Source: Methanomicrobiales archaeon
Lineage (GTDB): Archaea; Halobacteriota; Methanomicrobia; Methanomicrobiales; Methanospirillaceae
NCBI GenBank assembly: GCA_012520015.1
Contig: JAAYPD010000226.1
Coordinates: 1 to 7,762 of the forward strand
Length of the DNA stretch: 7,762 nucleotides
Direction of reading: 5' to 3'
Below the pieces are notes generated by a model. That model was not told the DNA's origin. It did not search any database and saw only the letters and a list, made by a program, of their open reading frames with translations. Below are positions 5,460 to 7,762 of this stretch, piece after piece; positions within the stretch are counted from its first letter, which is position 1; each line of letters opens with the position of its first letter. The translations under genes were made by a program, and so were the position numbers.

Positions 5460-6113
5460 TCATGGGTCACGCGGTTTTAGGAATTTTAAAACCCATACGA
5501 AGCGCATGAAGTTCTGGTTTTTTACCTGCATGGTCCACGAACATGGCCTGGTATAAAGAAGTCTAAGTTCAGGAAAGAGGGTTAGTGTCTCAGCTTTTGA
5601 AAAATAATGGGTGATAATATTGTTTCCACGCAGATATGTTCCATCTTCAATCATCGTTCCTTTTTCTGATCTGAAATCACCGGTTCCAAAAACGGTTACA
5701 AGTAACTCCCCGCCTGGTTTAAGGACTCTGGTCACTTCACAGGCGGCCTTAGTTCTGTCCTGGTAAAGAAGATGGCCAAGAATGTGATGTGCATCGATAT
5801 GGTGAATGCACGAGTTTTTAAATGGAAGAAACCTGGCGTCCGCGCAGATGAAGTGGGCGTCTGAAATGTCAGGCTTTTTCCTGCATAAACGGAGAGCCTG
5901 TATTGAAAAGTCCAGACCTATGCGGGCTTTAGACCTGGAACTATCCCGAAGATTCTTTCCGTTTCCACACCCAAGGTCAAGAAAAATCCCGGGATTTTCC
6001 TGTGTTGTGGGTTCCAGTGGAGTCTTTCCCCACAGACTGCCCTTGCACCTGTATTCGTCATCCCAGGCAAGTCTTTGCTCAGGTATATCCTGGGAAATAT
6101 CATCAGTCGTCAT
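5460..6113 (-). CDS. Class I SAM-dependent methyltransferase, substrate unknown
   Basis: A 217-residue soluble methyltransferase of the type 11 group. Motif I is FLDLGCGNGKN (about residues 44-54). The acidic residue that would hold the SAM ribose is Asp68 in IGLDFS. The adenine-side motif is ADARFLPF (91-98). The motif after strand 5 is RVLKPGGELLVTVFG (129-143). An N-terminal stretch WDDEYRCKGSLWGKTP resembles the lid helix of tellurite-resistance (TehB)-like or thiopurine-type methyltransferases, but the substrate cannot be read from it. The start ATG at 6113 lies 3 bases after the transporter stop, so translation is probably coupled and the two are one operon. The C-terminus is basic (LKFLKPRDP). 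No defect is seen. It could modify a small molecule handled by the transporter, which is inference only. Confidence 0.88.
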   Translation of the reverse strand: MTTDDISQDIPEQRLAWDDEYRCKGSLWGKTPLEPTTQENPGIFLDLGCGNGKNLRDSSRSKARIGLDFSIQALRLCRKKPDISDAHFICADARFLPFKNSCIHHIDAHHILGHLLYQDRTKAACEVTRVLKPGGELLVTVFGTGDFRSEKGTMIEDGTYLRGNNIITHYFSKAETLTLFPELRLLYTRPCSWTMQVKNQNFMRFVWVLKFLKPRDP

Positions 6114-6116
6114 GCA

Positions 6117-7223
6117 TCATGCAGCTTTTTCATTACCGATGAACCCCTTGCATGAACACCTTCCTATAATGATGGCAGTTGCAAGTGCTCCAAGTGCGAT
6201 TACCGCCGAGGCAGTAAAAAATGATGAGATGGATATAATCTTACCGCCAATAGCAGGAATTATGGCCATGCCTGCATAATTACAGGTCGAATACAGCCCC
6301 ATGGCTATTCCCTGGCGCATTTCGGCTGATGCCAGGTACCCTATCTGCGATACCATGATAAACCCTGCAACAGTTCCAATGGCAAGACTTACCACCGGGG
6401 TTATGAGAAATGTGAAGAGTGAAGGGGCTATCACAAGGGCTGATATCCGTATAAGAAGGATCGGATCAGCTTTGAGATATGGCGTCACAAGCGATGCAAT
6501 GATCGTGGCAAAGTTCATCATTGCAAGAACGATACTGACTTTTTGAACCGGATAACCCGAGAGCTCAGGAAGCACGGCTTGAACGTACCCAGTGGATCCA
6601 AGAAGAATGATGACCGAAAGCCAGACAGGATACTGGCGAATTATCTGCGAAACGGTCTCTCCTGCTAACAGTCTGGCGCTGATCCTCTCTTTAGAACCAA
6701 GTCTTGGAATTTTATGAACAAGGATGAACAAAAACACAATCCCGGTTATAAGCGTGCATACAAAGGCGCCAAGTAAAATTTCACCCGAGATTTGTGTAAG
6801 CCAGCCTGACCCGATAAGACCGCTTAACAGTCCAAAATTTAACGAGGCCATGAAAAAACCGGTGTTTTTCAGGGTATCTTCCTGGTATCCGATCCAGGAC
6901 AGGGCTGAAGAAACGAAGATTCCGGCCGCCACCCCTTCAATAAATCTCCAGACAAGCAGATCAACCGGATCGGTGAGTGTAACAATTAATATGCCTGTCA
7001 GCAGGGTCAGGCCCATGGATACCCGGATTAAAACTGGTTGCCCATAATGATCACTTGCAATACCCGCTGGCAGCGTTGACACCATCGCTCCAAAAAAGTA
7101 TGCAGAGAAGATAAGCGTCTGAAATGAGAGGTCATCTGACAGTAAGGGAAGAACAGGGACAATGGCATTAGATAGTGCCATTACAATAAAAACGGCGATA
7201 AAAAGAAGAAAAGGCCGGTTCAT
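6117..7223 (-). CDS. Major facilitator superfamily (MFS) transporter
   Basis: A 368-residue inner-membrane protein, hydrophobic nearly throughout, with about 12 predicted helices, short for the family. Helix 1 runs from about 5 to 25. The loop between helices 2 and 3 has motif A (Gly54, Asp58, Gly61, Arg67 in GIASDHYGQPVLIR). A polar central loop (about 171-197, KIPRLGSKERISARLLAGET) separates the two six-helix halves. Such proteins move small solutes by proton-linked exchange and are often drug or metabolite exporters; nothing here fixes the substrate. The start ATG at 7223 lies 4 bases after the aCPSF1 stop and the stop lies 3 bases before the methyltransferase ATG, placing it in the middle of a three-gene transcript. 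It has only a weak Shine-Dalgarno, which suits translational coupling. Confidence 0.92.
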   Translation of the reverse strand: MNRPFLLFIAVFIVMALSNAIVPVLPLLSDDLSFQTLIFSAYFFGAMVSTLPAGIASDHYGQPVLIRVSMGLTLLTGILIVTLTDPVDLLVWRFIEGVAAGIFVSSALSWIGYQEDTLKNTGFFMASLNFGLLSGLIGSGWLTQISGEILLGAFVCTLITGIVFLFILVHKIPRLGSKERISARLLAGETVSQIIRQYPVWLSVIILLGSTGYVQAVLPELSGYPVQKVSIVLAMMNFATIIASLVTPYLKADPILLIRISALVIAPSLFTFLITPVVSLAIGTVAGFIMVSQIGYLASAEMRQGIAMGLYSTCNYAGMAIIPAIGGKIISISSFFTASAVIALGALATAIIIGRCSCKGFIGNEKAA

Positions 7224-7227
7224 CCGA

Positions 7228-7762
7228 TTAGATCAACCGGTACGTCTCCAGGTTCATTGGAGAGATCGTCTGAATACGTAGTTTTTTATAGATGGAACTT
7301 GCGAGATCGATGGTCTTGTTCTCGTCGCCATGAACAGCAAATATCTTTTCTGGTTTTGGCTGCATGTGAGAGACAAAATTCATCAGCTGTCTTCTGTCAG
7401 AGTGACCAGAGAACCCGTCGACAGTGATACAGTCAAGGTTGACCACTATCGTCTCACGGTTCCCGATCGGAATCTCACGCCATCCTTTCTGGATTCTTCG
7501 GCCAAGTGTTCCGTCTGCCTGGTAACCGACAAATACAAGACAGTTTCTTTCATCATCAGCAAGGTTCCTCAGGTATTCCATGACCGGACCACCGTTAAGC
7601 ATACCGCTGGTTGTGATGATTACACAGGGCTCTCCGGTAATGACCTTCTCCCTCTTTTCTGCCGAATCCACCTGCTCAAAACATTCGGCAAGGAACGGAT
7701 TGTGTCCTTCCTTGAATATCAGGTTACGAAGCTCTGAGTTCAGGTATTCAGGGTAGGTTGTA
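7228..7762 (-). CDS. fttA: aCPSF1/FttA, beta-CASP ribonuclease and transcription termination factor, C-terminal part
   Basis: The C-terminal 177 residues of archaeal CPSF1 (FttA), a metallo-beta-lactamase/beta-CASP nuclease that cuts nascent RNA at U-rich sites and ends transcription; work in Methanococcus showed it to be a general termination factor. The frame runs to the window edge (base 7762 is part of an incomplete codon), so the KH domains and the main metal site are outside. Visible marks are TTYPEYLNSELRNLIF, ITTSGMLNGGPVMEYL, FVGYQADGTLGRRIQKGWRE, beta-CASP motif B histidine in GFSGHSDRRQL (fragment residue 120) and motif C histidine in VHGDENK (144), then LASSIYKK and the C-terminal LETYRLI. 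A GTG at 7671 is not the start, since conserved sequence continues upstream. It leads the operon with the MFS and methyltransferase genes. Confidence 0.96.
   Translation of the reverse strand, partial: TTYPEYLNSELRNLIFKEGHNPFLAECFEQVDSAEKREKVITGEPCVIITTSGMLNGGPVMEYLRNLADDERNCLVFVGYQADGTLGRRIQKGWREIPIGNRETIVVNLDCITVDGFSGHSDRRQLMNFVSHMQPKPEKIFAVHGDENKTIDLASSIYKKLRIQTISPMNLETYRLI

Noticed and set aside
5806..6279. A 157-residue plus-strand open frame
   Set aside because: It is the antisense shadow of the methyltransferase and MFS genes, both of which show clear family motifs.
7330..7737. A 135-residue plus-strand open frame
   Set aside because: It is the antisense shadow of the aCPSF1 gene, which has clear beta-CASP motifs.
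1..7762. CRISPR array, insertion sequence, defence island or rRNA/tRNA gene
   Set aside because: No regularly spaced repeats, transposase frame, terminal inverted repeats or conserved RNA sequence was seen on either strand.

Overview
The window looks like a methanogenic archaeon of the Methanomicrobiales, probably close to Methanospirillum. This is inferred from the gene set, not from a database match. The set is: the archaeal termination nuclease aCPSF1/FttA, an archaeal DUF2117 protein, a NikR nickel regulator with all four nickel ligands, archaeal box A-like promoters, and a VapBC module. The intact genes have moderate GC. The vapBC module and the intergenic stretches are visibly AT-rich.

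Layout. (1) Bases 1-1174 hold the C-terminal four fifths of a heme catalase on the plus strand, cut by the window edge. (2) Bases 1198-1699, minus strand and convergent with the catalase, hold a broken radical SAM/SPASM gene. It has lost its N-terminus and a middle piece and carries a TGA at an expected tryptophan. (3) Bases 1702-2415 hold a vapBC toxin-antitoxin operon with its own promoter; the antitoxin has no normal start in frame. (4) Bases 2449-3480 hold a DUF2117 gene whose best Shine-Dalgarno points to an ATC codon. (5) Bases 3481-3705 are non-coding with two perfect inverted repeats. (6) A small TPR gene lies on the minus strand. (7) Bases 4093-4780 are a gene graveyard: a possible PAS scrap, a possible membrane-protein tail and a methyltransferase pseudogene with an in-frame TAG. 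(8) nikR is on the minus strand with a promoter region holding an inverted repeat. (9) Bases 7762-5460, minus strand, are a tight cluster read aCPSF1 (partial), then an MFS transporter, then a SAM methyltransferase, with gaps of 3-4 bases.

How the genes fit together. The three-gene minus-strand cluster is very probably one transcript. The catalase is an oxygen-defence enzyme that needs heme. The broken radical SAM gene beside it resembles the NirJ/AhbC/AhbD group of heme-pathway enzymes, so a lost heme-linked partner is possible but unproven. I found no clear novel multi-gene system. The points most worth a second look are the two apparently non-canonical starts, the layered pseudogenes, and the nikR promoter.
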